Assembly: GCF_025837095.1 (NCBI RefSeq)
Contig: NZ_CP107551.1
Location: 1,842,352 to 1,906,351, forward strand
Source: Rhodococcus sp. Z13
GTDB lineage: Bacteria; Actinomycetota; Actinomycetes; Mycobacteriales; Mycobacteriaceae
DNA length: 64,000 bases
Reading direction: 5' to 3'
The notes below the pieces were generated by a model, which was given only the letters and a program-made list of their open reading frames with translations, was not told the origin of the DNA and searched no databases. The position numbers and the translations under genes were made by a program. Shown piece after piece: positions 1 through 9,252 of the stretch; position 1 is the stretch's first letter, and each line of letters opens with the position of its first letter.

Positions 1-653
1 TGGTGCGCCGCATCGTCGACCGCACCGGCAGCACCGTGCGTGAGCTGATCGGCAACACCGCCGCCCTGCGGACGCTGCGGCCCGAGGAGTTCGCCGACGA
101 CCGGTTCGGTGTCCCCACCGTCACCGACATCATCGCCGAGCTCGACAAGCCCGGCCGCGACCCGCGTCCGGAATTCAAGACGGCCACCTTCGCGGCCGGT
201 ATCGAGAAGGTCGCCGACCTGAAGCCCGGCATGGTGCTCGAGGGCGTGGTCACCAACGTCGCGGCATTCGGGGCCTTCGTCGACATCGGTGTGCACCAGG
301 ACGGTCTCGTGCACGTGTCCGCGATGTCGCGCAGCTTCGTCAAGGACCCGCGCGACGTGGTCCGCTCCGGTGAGGTCGTCAAGGTCAAGGTCCTCGAGGT
401 CGACGTGGCGCGCCAGCGCATCGGCCTGACGCTGCGGCTCGACGACGAATTGCCCGCCCCGGACGCCGACGGCTCCCGCGGTCGCGGCGGCGTGCGGCGC
501 CCGGCCGGTCAGGGCGGACAGCGTGGTCAGGGCGGCCGGGGCCGTCAGGGGCGCGACGACCGCGGCCGGCAGGGCGGCGACCGCCGCTCCGGTGCGGCGG
601 CCTCCGGCTCGATGGCCGACGCCCTGCGGCGCGCCGGCTTCGGTAACTCGTAG
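1..653 (+). CDS. tex: Tex-family S1 RNA-binding protein, C-terminal part (5' end outside window)
   Basis: This is the C-terminal quarter of Tex, a nucleic-acid-binding protein implicated in transcription. The frame is open at the left window edge, so the N-terminal, YqgF-like and most of the helix-hairpin-helix parts lie upstream. Visible residues 1-60 match the end of the HhH region. Residues 72-147 form an S1 domain, with the typical GMVLEGVVTNVAAFGAFVDIG start and HVSAMS core. The tail from about residue 150 is rich in Gly, Arg and Gln, resembling an RGG-type RNA-binding extension, and ends in a short conserved ADALRRAGF motif. A strong hairpin follows directly. Family call is firm; the length is not visible. 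Confidence 0.93.
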   Translation, partial: VRRIVDRTGSTVRELIGNTAALRTLRPEEFADDRFGVPTVTDIIAELDKPGRDPRPEFKTATFAAGIEKVADLKPGMVLEGVVTNVAAFGAFVDIGVHQDGLVHVSAMSRSFVKDPRDVVRSGEVVKVKVLEVDVARQRIGLTLRLDDELPAPDADGSRGRGGVRRPAGQGGQRGQGGRGRQGRDDRGRQGGDRRSGAAASGSMADALRRAGFGNS

Positions 654-660
654 ACACCCG

Positions 661-691
661 GCGGGCGTGGTGCACCCGTCACCACGCCCGC
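661..691 (+). terminator. Hairpin terminator after tex
   Basis: A 12-bp perfect stem (GCGGGCGTGGTG pairing with CACCACGCCCGC) closes a 7-base loop eight bases after the tex stop. There is no clear U-run, as is common in high-GC actinobacteria. It probably ends the tex transcript before the next gene. Confidence 0.7.
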
Positions 692-774
692 ACCTGCGAT
701 TCTGTGTTCCGTGAGAGGTCGTTCTGTGGGACAAACTTCCGTGCACACGGGATCCGTGACGGGGTGATCGGGAG

Positions 775-1680
775 ATGTCGGACTGGATACGCCGCGAGAT
801 CGTCGACCAGGGACGGCTGCCGCTGCTGTGCTTCCTGCTCGGATTCGTGCTGGCGTTCGTCTTCATCCGGATCAGCGTGCGGCTGATCCGCGCCGAGGTG
901 CGCTGGTGGCCGGGCAACATCACCCCCAACGGCCACCACGTGCACCACGTCGTGTTCGGCGTGATCCTCATGGTCCTCTCCGGTGGGGGACTGATCGCCA
1001 TCGCCGAGGACGACAACCGGCTCGGCGCCGTCGTACTCGCCACCCTCTTCGGGATCGGTGCCGCGCTGACCCTCGACGAGTTCGCGCTGATCTTCTACCT
1101 CAACGACGTGTACTGGGAGGAGCAGGGCCGCGTCTCCGTCGACGCGGTCTTCGTCGCGATCGCCGTGACCGGCATGTGGCTCATGGGCCTGCGGCCCCTC
1201 GAGCTCGGTGACGCCACCAACTTCGACGACAGCGGCGACTGGGTGGAACGGGCGGCGCTCGTGTTCGTGGTGTTGTTCAACCTCGTCCTCGCCGCGATCG
1301 TCCTGGCCAAGGGCAAGATCTGGACCGGATTGGTGGGGATGTTCGTCATCCCGCTGCTGTGGGTCGGGGCGATCCGCCTGTCGCGGCCCGGTGCCCCCTG
1401 GGCGCGATGGCGGTACGCCAAGCGCCCCCGCCGGATGCAGCGCGCGCTCGAACGGGAGCGCCGCCTCAGACGCCCGGCGGTCCGCGCCAAGATCTTCGTG
1501 CAGGACCTCATCGCCGGCGCCCCCACCCTCGAGACCGTGCGCGAGAGCGTCGAGCACTCGCGGGCCGCCACCGAGAGGGAACTGGACCGCCGTGTGCGGC
1601 CGGCACCCCCGCCGATTTCCTCCCGGCGTGATCCGTCTGGCACAATGGACGGGTTGCCCCGTTCGGGCACGCCTACCTGA
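775..1680 (+). CDS. Six-helix integral membrane protein of unknown function
   Basis: I do not recognise a named family. The 301-residue protein shows about six hydrophobic segments: roughly 13-35, 58-79, 86-110, 118-140, 158-180 and 183-204. A basic cytoplasmic-type tail of about 95 residues (many Arg, [13 protein letters not shown]) follows. A His-rich NGHHVHHV motif precedes the second helix, and Asp/Glu residues sit in the third (LTLDEFAL), which could bind a metal or carry protons; that is inference. The ATG start has a GGGAG ribosome site seven bases upstream. It stands alone between the tex terminator and rplS, with a long gap before rplS, so co-transcription is not obvious. Confidence 0.8.
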   Translation: MSDWIRREIVDQGRLPLLCFLLGFVLAFVFIRISVRLIRAEVRWWPGNITPNGHHVHHVVFGVILMVLSGGGLIAIAEDDNRLGAVVLATLFGIGAALTLDEFALIFYLNDVYWEEQGRVSVDAVFVAIAVTGMWLMGLRPLELGDATNFDDSGDWVERAALVFVVLFNLVLAAIVLAKGKIWTGLVGMFVIPLLWVGAIRLSRPGAPWARWRYAKRPRRMQRALERERRLRRPAVRAKIFVQDLIAGAPTLETVRESVEHSRAATERELDRRVRPAPPPISSRRDPSGTMDGLPRSGTPT

Positions 1681-1765
1681 CCTGGGCACGAACCGGTCGA
1701 GCCCGCCGACACCGGCGGTCGCCGCCAGGTTCCTCTGCTCGAGCGAACAAGAGGATGAACAACCG

Positions 1766-2107
1766 ATGAACACCCTGGACTTTTTGGACGCCAAGTCGCT
1801 GCGCGACGATATCCCGGACTTCCGTCCCGGCGACACCCTCGACGTGCACGTCAAGGTCATCGAGGGCAGCAAGGAGCGCGTGCAGGTCTTCAAGGGCGTC
1901 GTGATCCGGCGTCAGGGCGGCGGCATCCGCGAGACCTTCACCGTCCGCAAGGTTTCCTTCGGCGTGGGCGTCGAGCGCACCTTCCCGGTGCACAGCCCCA
2001 ACATCGCCAAGATCGACGTGCTGACCCGCGGCGACGTCCGTCGCGCCAAGCTCTACTACCTGCGTGAGCTGCGCGGCAAGGCTGCCAAGATCAAGGAGAA
2101 GCGCTGA
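1766..2107 (+). CDS. rplS: 50S ribosomal protein L19
   Basis: L19 sits at the 30S-50S interface. The 113-residue product has the full family length and signature: N-terminal [20 protein letters not shown], then [16 protein letters not shown], and the C-terminal [17 protein letters not shown]. The ATG follows an AAGAGGA ribosome site. The same frame is open far upstream, but homology begins only here. A leader of about 85 bases precedes it, and a strong hairpin terminator follows, so rplS appears to be its own transcription unit ahead of lepB, as in mycobacteria. Confidence 0.97.
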   Translation: MNTLDFLDAKSLRDDIPDFRPGDTLDVHVKVIEGSKERVQVFKGVVIRRQGGGIRETFTVRKVSFGVGVERTFPVHSPNIAKIDVLTRGDVRRAKLYYLRELRGKAAKIKEKR

Positions 2108-2132
2108 TCTTCGGGCGCTGACCCAGAACATC

Positions 2133-2173
2133 CGCCGACCCGGCCCGGACTCCACGTCCCGGCCGGGTCGGCG
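2133..2173 (+). terminator. Rho-independent terminator of rplS
   Basis: A 13-bp perfect stem (CGCCGACCCGGCC with GGCCGGGTCGGCG) closes a 15-base loop and is followed by TCTTTCC. It lies 25 bases after the rplS stop and ahead of lepB. Confidence 0.85.
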
Positions 2174-2285
2174 TCTTTCCGGGTCGGATACGTCTTTTCC
2201 GGCCGGTGCGGACCGCTCGGCGTGGGCCGGTGTCGACACGGTCGTCCTCGCCGGAGGGCGGCCCGGCAGAGGCTAGTCTGTCGAG

Positions 2286-3128
2286 GTGGCAGATTCTCCG
2301 CACGACCCGGCCGGGCCGGGTGTCAACCGCGACGACGTCCGAGGTCCGGCAGGCAGCGATCGGGCCGACGGCGCCCATCACCGACGCGAGGAACCCGCGA
2401 GCGAGACCGCGCCGAAGGAGAAGAAGCAGAAGTCCTTCTGGCGCGAGCTGCCGATCCTCCTCGTCGTCGCGCTGGGCCTGAGCTTCCTGCTCCAGACCTT
2501 CGTCGCCCGCGTCTACCTCATCCCCTCCGAGTCGATGGAACCGACGCTCCACGGCTGCCCGGGCTGCACCGGTGACCGGATCGTGGTGGAGAAGATCGGC
2601 TACCACTTCACCGACCCCCGCCCCGGCGACGTCATCGTCTTCGAAGGACCCGAATCGTGGTCGGCCGGATACGTCTCCACCCGCTCCGACAACGTGATCA
2701 TCCGCGGCATCCAGGAGGTCGGCTCCCTCGTCGGTCTCGTGCCGCCCGACGAGAACGACCTCGTCAAGCGCGTCATCGCCACCGGCGGTCAGACCGTCGA
2801 GTGCTGCGACGACCAGGGCCGCGTGCTCGTCGACGGGGTGCCCCTCGACGAGCCCTACATCACCATGGACTTCCCGTTCACCCCCGGCGTCGTCACCTGC
2901 GACACCGAGATCCCGTCCGGCCGCTGCTTCGGCCCGATCACCGTCCCCGACGGACACGTCTGGGTGATGGGGGACAACCGCAGCAACTCCGCCGACTCCC
3001 GCTACCACGTCGGCGACGAGCACCAGGGAGCCATCCCCCTGGAGAACGTCATCGGTAAAGCCCGCTTCATCGTGCTGCCCCCCGGCCGATGGGGCATGAT
3101 CGACTCCCCGGAGATCCAGTCCTCGTGA
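2286..3128 (+). CDS. lepB: Signal peptidase I
   Basis: Removes signal peptides from exported proteins at the outer face of the membrane. The 280-residue protein has an acidic, disordered N-terminus of about 50 residues and one membrane anchor (about 55-77). The catalytic motif [10 protein letters not shown] follows with the nucleophile Ser83; the general-base Lys161 is in [10 protein letters not shown], and the late box [11 protein letters not shown] is present. Cys pairs (CPGC, ECC, RCFG) fit the disulfide-stabilised actinobacterial form. The start is GTG. A TAGTCT hexamer just upstream may be a -10 element. Its stop is shared with the GTG of rnhB (GTGA), implying translational coupling. Confidence 0.96.
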   Translation: MADSPHDPAGPGVNRDDVRGPAGSDRADGAHHRREEPASETAPKEKKQKSFWRELPILLVVALGLSFLLQTFVARVYLIPSESMEPTLHGCPGCTGDRIVVEKIGYHFTDPRPGDVIVFEGPESWSAGYVSTRSDNVIIRGIQEVGSLVGLVPPDENDLVKRVIATGGQTVECCDDQGRVLVDGVPLDEPYITMDFPFTPGVVTCDTEIPSGRCFGPITVPDGHVWVMGDNRSNSADSRYHVGDEHQGAIPLENVIGKARFIVLPPGRWGMIDSPEIQSS

Positions 3129-3823
3129 GTGCCTGGCCACCCCGCCCCGTGATCCGACGGTCCTCGGGGCTGAAGACGATGGAATCCGCGCTCGTGCGTT
3201 GCGGACTCGGTCCCGTCGCCGGTGTCGACGAGGCCGGCCGTGGCGCGTGCGCGGGACCGCTGGTCGTCGCCGCGTGCATCCTCGGCCCCAGGGTGCATCC
3301 CTCCCTCGACCGGCTCGACGACTCGAAGAAGCTCACCGAACGCCTCCGTGAGGAGCTGTACTCGATCATCGTGCGGCGCGCCGCCGCCTGGAACGTCGTG
3401 GTGATCCCCGCGCAGGAGGTCGACGACCTCGGCGTCCACGTCGCGAACATCGAGGGCATGCGCCGCGCCGTCGCGGGCTTGTCCACCCCGCCCGGATACG
3501 TGCTCACCGACGGGTTCCGGGTGCCGGGCCTGCCCGCCCCCTCCCTGCCCGTGATCGGCGGCGACGGTGCCGCCGCCTGCATCGCCGCGGCCAGTGTGCT
3601 CGCCAAGGTCACCCGCGACCGCATGATGGTGGAACTCGACCGCGAGCTACCGGAGTACGGTTTCGCTGTACACAAGGGCTACAGCACACAGACGCACATG
3701 GCCGCCCTGGCCGAACACGGCCCGTCGCCGCACCACCGGTGGTCGTGGGCCAATGTGCGTTCGGTGTGCGGGCAGCCCGCGATCCGGCGCCGCCTCGTCG
3801 CGGACGAGGCCGATGCGGGATGA
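3125..3823 (+). CDS. rnhB: Ribonuclease HII
   Basis: Cleaves RNA in RNA-DNA hybrids and single ribonucleotides in DNA. The product has the family core: [14 protein letters not shown] with the catalytic Asp-Glu, [28 protein letters not shown] and [10 protein letters not shown] place the start at the GTG that overlaps the lepB stop by four bases (232 residues). An ATG 54 bases later (MESALVRC) is the alternative, because conserved sequence starts only after it. The lepB-rnhB-DUF2469 order matches mycobacteria. Confidence 0.94.
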   Translation: MSAWPPRPVIRRSSGLKTMESALVRCGLGPVAGVDEAGRGACAGPLVVAACILGPRVHPSLDRLDDSKKLTERLREELYSIIVRRAAAWNVVVIPAQEVDDLGVHVANIEGMRRAVAGLSTPPGYVLTDGFRVPGLPAPSLPVIGGDGAAACIAAASVLAKVTRDRMMVELDRELPEYGFAVHKGYSTQTHMAALAEHGPSPHHRWSWANVRSVCGQPAIRRRLVADEADAG

Positions 3824-3860
3824 TTGCAGGACACACCAGACTGGGAGGACACCGAGACCG

Positions 3861-4175
3861 ATGAGTGCCGAGGATCTCGAGAAGTACGAAACCGAGATGG
3901 AACTCTCGCTGTACAGGGAGTACCGGGACATCGTCGGTCAGTTCTCGTACGTCGTGGAGACCGAGCGCCGGTTCTACCTGGCGAACGCGGTCGAGTTGCT
4001 ACCGCACAACGCCAACGGCGAGGTGTACTTCGAGGTGCGCATGTCCGACGCGTGGGTGTGGGACATGTACCGTCCCGCCCGCTTCGTCAAGCACGTGCGC
4101 GTCATCACCTTCAAGGACGTCAACATCGAAGAGCTCGACAAGCCCGAGCTGAGGCTGCCCGACAAGCTGGGCTGA
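3861..4175 (+). CDS. DUF2469 conserved actinobacterial protein
   Basis: A 104-residue acidic protein of the DUF2469 family, found next to rnhB in most actinobacteria; its function is not known. The sequence begins MSAEDLEKYETEMELSLYREY and has a conserved core around FSYVVETERRFYLAN and a C-terminal IEELDKPELRLP. No membrane segment or catalytic motif is visible. The ATG start follows AGGACACCGAGACCG, a weak ribosome site. It lies 37 bases after rnhB and is probably co-transcribed with it. Confidence 0.92.
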   Translation: MSAEDLEKYETEMELSLYREYRDIVGQFSYVVETERRFYLANAVELLPHNANGEVYFEVRMSDAWVWDMYRPARFVKHVRVITFKDVNIEELDKPELRLPDKLG

Positions 4176-4308
4176 CCCGGCCGGGCCCGAGGGGTGGTTG
4201 TCCACAGGGGCCGAATCCATCCACAGATCGGGTCGAGCCGGCCTCCGGCGCCCGATTCCGCCCCGACCCTTCCCGCACAGTGGATCCGTGCAGGGGAGGA
4301 GTCGGGAG

Positions 4309-4665
4309 ATGGGACACAACCGGGAGGTGGGCGCGCGAGGGGAGGACCTCGCCGCCGAATTCCTCGAATCCACCGGAATGGTGGTGCTCGAACGCAACTG
4401 GCGCAGCCGCTACGGCGAACTCGATCTCGTCGCCCAGGACGGGGCGGTGCTCGTCTTCGTCGAGGTCAAGACCCGCACCGGGCTCGGCTACGGCAGCCCC
4501 GCCGAGGCGGTCACCCGCGCCAAGGCCGAACGGCTGCGCCGGCTGGCGGGCCTGTGGCTGGCCGAACAGAACCGCCGCTGGCCGCGCATCCGTATCGACG
4601 TCGTGACCGTGCTGCTGCGCCGCGGGCACGCCCCGGCCATCACGCACCTGCGGCAGGTGCTCTGA
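4309..4665 (+). CDS. UPF0102 (YraN-like) nuclease-fold protein
   Basis: A 118-residue member of the UPF0102/YraN family, which has the restriction-endonuclease-like (Holliday-resolvase-type) fold. The Asp/Glu/Lys pattern is visible: YGELDLVAQDG followed by LVFVEVKTRTG. Whether it cuts DNA is not established. The chosen ATG has a GGGAGGAGTCGGGAG ribosome site; an upstream GTG in the same frame would add 37 unconserved residues. The gene ends in a TGATG overlap with the ComM-like ATPase, which precedes dprA. This three-gene order is conserved and suggests a role in handling incoming or branched DNA. Confidence 0.92.
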   Translation: MGHNREVGARGEDLAAEFLESTGMVVLERNWRSRYGELDLVAQDGAVLVFVEVKTRTGLGYGSPAEAVTRAKAERLRRLAGLWLAEQNRRWPRIRIDVVTVLLRRGHAPAITHLRQVL

Positions 4666-6173
4666 TGGCGCTGGGACGGGCGTGGTCGGTGGCGGTGACC
4701 GGCATCGACGGGCAGGTCGTCGAGATCGAGGCGGACATCGGCGGTGGGCTGCCGGGCGTGAAGATGGTCGGGTTGCCCGACACCGCGCTGCAGGAGTCCC
4801 GCGACCGGGTGCGCGCCGCAGTCGCGAACTCCGGTGCGAAATGGCCGGATTCGAAGGTCGTGCTGGCGTTGTCGCCGGCGACGCTGCCCAAGGTCGGCAG
4901 CGTCTACGACGCCGGCCTGGCCTGCGCGGTGCTCAACGCCGCCAACATCGTGCCGCTCGATCTGCTCGAGAAGACGATCCTCCTCGGGGAACTCGCCCTC
5001 GACGGGCGCCTTCGCCCCGTGCGCGGGGTGCTCCCGGCGGTCCTCGCCGCGCGGAGACACGGCTGGTGCAAGGTCGTGGTGCCCACCGCCACCCTGAGCG
5101 AGGCGGCGCTCGTGGAGGACGTCGACGTCTACGGCGCCGACACCCTCGCCGACCTGGTGCGGTGGTTGCAGGGTGACGGGCCGCTGGAACGACCCGACGA
5201 ACACCGCGCTCCACCACGCCCGGTCCGCGGCGATCTCAGCGAGGTCGTCGGCCAGCACGAGGCCCGGCGCGCCCTCGAGGTGGCCGCCGCCGGTGCGCAC
5301 CACCTCATGCTGACCGGGCCACCGGGCGTGGGGAAGACGATGCTCGCGCAACGGCTGCCCGGCATCCTGCCGGAGCTGACCGAAGCGCACGCCCTCGAGG
5401 TCACCGCCATCCATTCGGTGGCCGGATCCCTGTCGCCCGACCGCCCACTGGTCACCGAACCGCCCTTCGTCGCACCGCATCACACCGCCACGGTGAGTGC
5501 GCTGATCGGCGGAGGTACCGGCATGGCGAAACCCGGCGCGGTGAGCCGAGCACATCGCGGCATCCTGTTCCTCGACGAGGTCGCAGAGATGCCGGTCAAG
5601 ACCCTCGAAGCGCTGCGTACCCCGCTCGAGGACGGGGAGGTGCGGGTCGCGCGGCGCGACGGGGTGGCACGCTATCCGGCGCGGTTCCAGCTGATCCTCG
5701 CCGCCAACCCCTGCCCGTGCGCACCGGCCCGGGACGCCGACTGCATCTGCGCGCCCGCCGCGCGACGGCGGTATCTGGGACGGCTGTCCGGTCCGCTGCT
5801 CGACCGCGTGGACCTGCGGGTGCGGATGCAGGCCGTGTCCACCAGCGCGCTGATGGGCGACACGGGGGAGAGCACCGAGGAGGTGCGCGCCCGGGTGGAG
5901 AACGCGCGCGCTGCCGCGGCGGAACGCTGGGCCGCCCACGGCTGGTCCACCAACGCCGAGGTCCCCGGCCCGGCATTGCGGCAGAAGTTCCGGCTCGCCC
6001 CGGCGGCGCTGCGCCCGCTCGAACGCGCCCTGCGCAAGGGTGCCATCACCGCGCGCGGGGCCGACCGGGCTCTGCGGGTGGCCTGGTCGATCTGCGATCT
6101 GGAGGGCGCGGCGTCACCGTCGGAACTCCACGTCGCCACCGCCCTGGAGTTCCGGGACAGGGGGACGGCATGA
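4665..6173 (+). CDS. YifB/ComM-family Mg-chelatase-like AAA+ ATPase
   Basis: The 502-residue protein has an N-terminal ChlI-type Lon-protease-like domain (about 1-170, with LPGVKMVGLPDTALQESRDRV). The AAA+ core follows with Walker A GPPGVGKT at residues 218-225 and a Walker B LFLDEVAEM near 305. A Cys cluster (CPCAPARDADCICAP) and a C-terminal helical lid complete it. Family members include ComM, a branch-migration helicase in natural transformation. Its start overlaps the UPF0102 stop (TGATG) and its stop overlaps the dprA start (ATGA), so the three are coupled. No Lon catalytic dyad is evident. Confidence 0.93.
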   Translation: MALGRAWSVAVTGIDGQVVEIEADIGGGLPGVKMVGLPDTALQESRDRVRAAVANSGAKWPDSKVVLALSPATLPKVGSVYDAGLACAVLNAANIVPLDLLEKTILLGELALDGRLRPVRGVLPAVLAARRHGWCKVVVPTATLSEAALVEDVDVYGADTLADLVRWLQGDGPLERPDEHRAPPRPVRGDLSEVVGQHEARRALEVAAAGAHHLMLTGPPGVGKTMLAQRLPGILPELTEAHALEVTAIHSVAGSLSPDRPLVTEPPFVAPHHTATVSALIGGGTGMAKPGAVSRAHRGILFLDEVAEMPVKTLEALRTPLEDGEVRVARRDGVARYPARFQLILAANPCPCAPARDADCICAPAARRRYLGRLSGPLLDRVDLRVRMQAVSTSALMGDTGESTEEVRARVENARAAAAERWAAHGWSTNAEVPGPALRQKFRLAPAALRPLERALRKGAITARGADRALRVAWSICDLEGAASPSELHVATALEFRDRGTA

Positions 6174-7291
6174 CGGACGAACGGCGCCTGGCGTGGGCGT
6201 ACCTGTCGACGGTGGCACAGGGCGCGTCGCGGTCGTTGTCGGCGCTGATCGACGAGCACGGCGTCGTGGAGGTGGCCGAGCGGATCCGTGCCGGCACCGC
6301 GAAGGGGGAGGTGGCGGCGCGGTTGCGGTCTCGGGCTCACCTGGACACCGCGGCCACCGATCTGGACCGGCTCGCCCGCGCAGGCGGTCGTCTGGTGACC
6401 CCGGACGACGACGAATGGCCGGCCTGGCAGTTCCTGAGCTTCGACCGCCTCGACACCGCCACCGACACCGAGGGAGCACCGCTCGCCCTGTGGGTGTGGG
6501 GTGGCCGACGGATCGACGAGCTCGCCGAGCGGGCCGTGGGAGTCGTGGGCACCCGGGCGGCGAGCGGCTACGGCGAACACGTGACCTCGGAGATCGTCGG
6601 GGACCTCGCAGCCGACGGCTGGACGATCATGTCCGGCGCGGCCTTCGGCGTCGACGCCGCGGCCCACCGCGCCGCGCTCGGCGTGGGCGGCACGACCGTG
6701 GCGGTGCTCGCCTGCGGGGTCGACCGGGCCTATCCCGCCGCACACGCCCAGCTGCTGCGCCGCATCGCCGAGACCGGCCTCGTCGTCAGCGAGTACCCGC
6801 CGGGTACCTCGCCGGCCCGCTACCGCTTCCTGTCCCGCAACCGGCTCGTCGCGGCCCTGAGTGCAGGTGTGGTGGTCGTCGAGGCGGGCTGGCGCTCCGG
6901 TGCCCGGAACACGGCGGCGTGGGCGCGACGCCTCGGCCGTCCTGTGACGGCCGTGCCCGGTCCGGTCACCTCCGCCGCCTCGCAGGGATGCCACCGGATG
7001 ATCCGCGAGGGGGAGGCGCGTCTGGTCGGGACCGCGCGGGAGGTGGTGGAGGAGTGCGGTCCGCTGCTCGGCAGCGACGACGGGCGCGACGGCCTGTTCC
7101 GGCGTGAGCTCGACGGATTGTCGGAGGACATGACGCTGGTCTACGAGGCGTTGCCGGGCACGGACGCGTGCGACCCGGCCGCCCTCGCGGAGTCGGCGGG
7201 CCTGCCGATCGAGCGGGTGCGCGCGGCGCTGCCGCTACTGGAGCTCGACGGGTTCGTCGTCGCCACCGACGCGGGGTGGAGACGTGCGTGA
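6170..7291 (+). CDS. dprA: DNA-processing protein A
   Basis: DprA loads RecA on incoming single-stranded DNA during transformation. The 373-residue product has the Rossmann-like DprA domain: VGTRAASGYGEHV, then IMSGAAFGVDAAAHRAAL, CGVDRAYPAAH, SEYPPGTSP, FLSRNRLVAALSAGVVVVEAG and SGARNTAAWA. A C-terminal winged-helix domain follows (about 305-373). The start overlaps the upstream ATPase stop by four bases. It converges on the nucleotidyltransferase remnant, leaving only 14 bases and no terminator hairpin. Confidence 0.95.
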   Translation: MTDERRLAWAYLSTVAQGASRSLSALIDEHGVVEVAERIRAGTAKGEVAARLRSRAHLDTAATDLDRLARAGGRLVTPDDDEWPAWQFLSFDRLDTATDTEGAPLALWVWGGRRIDELAERAVGVVGTRAASGYGEHVTSEIVGDLAADGWTIMSGAAFGVDAAAHRAALGVGGTTVAVLACGVDRAYPAAHAQLLRRIAETGLVVSEYPPGTSPARYRFLSRNRLVAALSAGVVVVEAGWRSGARNTAAWARRLGRPVTAVPGPVTSAASQGCHRMIREGEARLVGTAREVVEECGPLLGSDDGRDGLFRRELDGLSEDMTLVYEALPGTDACDPAALAESAGLPIERVRAALPLLELDGFVVATDAGWRRA

Positions 7292-7305
7292 TCCCGGAAA
7301 ACCGC

Positions 7306-7728
7306 TCATGCGGGCTGCGAGGATGCAGCCAGGAGCTCGCGCAGAACACCGTCCTGGAAGGCCCGTGCCTGCCGACCCGAGGGTGGCGGTCCACCGTTGG
7401 ACAGCCATCTCCCGTAACTGTGCCGCACCAGCGCGCGGCAGGCTCCCAGGACCGCGTCGTCGGCTCCGGCAGTGGGACGGTCGTCGTCCTGCCCGGCCGG
7501 GGCCATCCACCAGCGCAGCGAGTCGACCAGCAGGTTCCGCAGCTCCTCCGGGGGCAGCTCGGCGAAGACCGCCGCGGCCGGTGGTCCCGCCAGCACCCGG
7601 CCGCTCCGGTGCAGGATGCTGCGGTCCGGTCCGTACCAGAACGTCCCGTCGGCCGCCGGGCGGTCCGCCGGCCGGAGGGTCTGCCGGAAGGTCATGGCCG
7701 GGCCGTCGTTCAACTCGAGTACGACTCC
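7306..7728 (-). pseudogene. C-terminal remnant of an aminoglycoside-adenylyltransferase-like nucleotidyltransferase
   Basis: About 140 residues resemble only the C-terminal half of AadA/DUF4111-type nucleotidyltransferases: LELNDGPAM, then FWYGPDRSILHRSGRVLAGPP, LRNLLVDSLRWW, and DDAVLGACRALVRHSYGRWLSNG. The N-terminal nucleotidyl-transfer domain (GSxxxxDxD) is absent, because the space upstream is taken by the end of the ClC gene 50 bases away. Possible in-frame starts are TTG at 7713 and ATG at 7695; neither restores the missing domain. I read it as a decayed, probably inactive gene, although a short expressed protein cannot be excluded. The family assignment is from pattern memory. Confidence 0.55.
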
Positions 7729-7778
7729 ACATCGGTGTCCGGCATCACCCCATCGTCCGCAGTGCTGGACCGGGGTGC

Positions 7779-9095
7779 CTATCGGGTGCCAGGGGAGGCG
7801 CCGAGCATGCGTTCGCGGAGACTGTCGTAGACCGGCGGCGTGCCGGTCGCGTGCGCCACCACGACCGCGCAGATCGACGCGGCGAGCATCGGCACGGTCA
7901 CCCCGGTCACGGCGGTCATCTCCACGACCAGCACCACCCCGGTGAGCGGTGCCCGCACCGTCGCCGCGAACAGGGTGGCCATGCCCACGATCGCCATCGG
8001 TATCGCCAGCGACGAGTCGATGCCGGGGACGATCGCCTCGCAGACACCGGCGTAGAGCAACCCCCACAGCGCCCCGAGGGCGAGCAGCGGCGCGAACAGG
8101 CCGCCCGGGGTGCCCGCGGCGTAGGACAGCGGACCGGCGACGAACCGCAGCAGTACGTACCAGGCCACCACCGGCAGGGCGAGCGCGCCGCCGCCGACGA
8201 CGTGCTGGACGAGGGCATCACCACCCCCGGCCGCCCATGGCGCCACGATCGACAGCAACCCGACCAGTCCGCCGATGATCGCCGCCTTCGTCACCGGGGA
8301 CAGTGAACGGAACGAGTCGACCAGGTGCAGCGACCCCACCACCAGACGGTTGTAGGCGGCACCGACCAGGCCGGTGAGCAGACCGAACACCACGAAGGCA
8401 GGCAGTAGCGCGACGGACGGCGTGGCGACGGGGCGGGCGGCGAAATCCGGTGCGTCGCCGATGATCAGCCGCGAACACGCCACGCCGGTGGCCACCGAGA
8501 ACATCACCGCCACGACGACACGGAAGCGGAAGGTCCGGGTGACCTCCTCGAAGACGAACAGAGCTCCGCCGATCGGCGCGTTGAACGCCACGGCCAGACC
8601 CGCACCGGACACCGCCGTCTGCAGCAGACGCACCTGGTCGGCGTTCCCGGTTCGACGCGCGGTCTCGGCTCCCACCGTGGCGCCCATGTGCACGATCGGT
8701 CCCTCGCGGCCGAGGACGAGACCCGAGCCGATACCGAGCAGGGCACCGACGAACTTGGACGGCAGGACCGCGAATCCCGGTGGATCGGCCTGGTGGCGGT
8801 CGACGGCTTCCACGTGCTGGATGCCGCTGCCCGCCGCGAGAGGAACCCACCGGACGATCGACGCGGCGAGGAGAGCTCCGAGCGCGGTGATCGCGACGGG
8901 GACGAGCCAACCCGGGCCCGGCAGCGTGTGGGCCCACTCCACCATCTCCAGCCGCCACCGCTCGACGTGGTTCAGGCACCAGCGGAAGGCCCCGCCCACA
9001 CCGCCGATGACCACACCGGCCACGCTCGCGAGCAGGCAGATCGTCACGAGTTCCCGGCCGGGAACGGACGGTTCCTGATCGTTCTCGATGTCCAC
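7779..9095 (-). CDS. ClC-family H+/Cl- antiporter
   Basis: A 438-residue membrane protein with the hallmarks of ClC transporters: GSGIQ at 89-93, GREGP with the external gating Glu131, FNAPIGGALFVFEE with Glu184 at the place of the internal proton glutamate of E. coli ClcA, and GGLFAPLL. A late VYDSL supplies a Tyr candidate for the central anion site. Having both glutamates argues for proton-coupled exchange rather than a passive channel. No C-terminal CBS domains are present. The GTG start has a GGAGG site seven bases upstream. It may take part in acid or osmotic tolerance; that is inference. Confidence 0.93.
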   Translation of the reverse strand: MDIENDQEPSVPGRELVTICLLASVAGVVIGGVGGAFRWCLNHVERWRLEMVEWAHTLPGPGWLVPVAITALGALLAASIVRWVPLAAGSGIQHVEAVDRHQADPPGFAVLPSKFVGALLGIGSGLVLGREGPIVHMGATVGAETARRTGNADQVRLLQTAVSGAGLAVAFNAPIGGALFVFEEVTRTFRFRVVVAVMFSVATGVACSRLIIGDAPDFAARPVATPSVALLPAFVVFGLLTGLVGAAYNRLVVGSLHLVDSFRSLSPVTKAAIIGGLVGLLSIVAPWAAGGGDALVQHVVGGGALALPVVAWYVLLRFVAGPLSYAAGTPGGLFAPLLALGALWGLLYAGVCEAIVPGIDSSLAIPMAIVGMATLFAATVRAPLTGVVLVVEMTAVTGVTVPMLAASICAVVVAHATGTPPVYDSLRERMLGASPGTR

Positions 9096-9252
9096 CCGTG
9101 TCCTCCGTACGGCCCGCCGGCAACGCGTAGCCCGCCGCGTCGTCGATACGTGTGTGCAGAGGGCGCGATCGTATGGTCACACAGACTGCCGCACGATCGA
9201 GGCGTCGAGCGAAGGTGAATTGGAGGGGTGAGCGCCGCCGGAGGAGAGGAGA

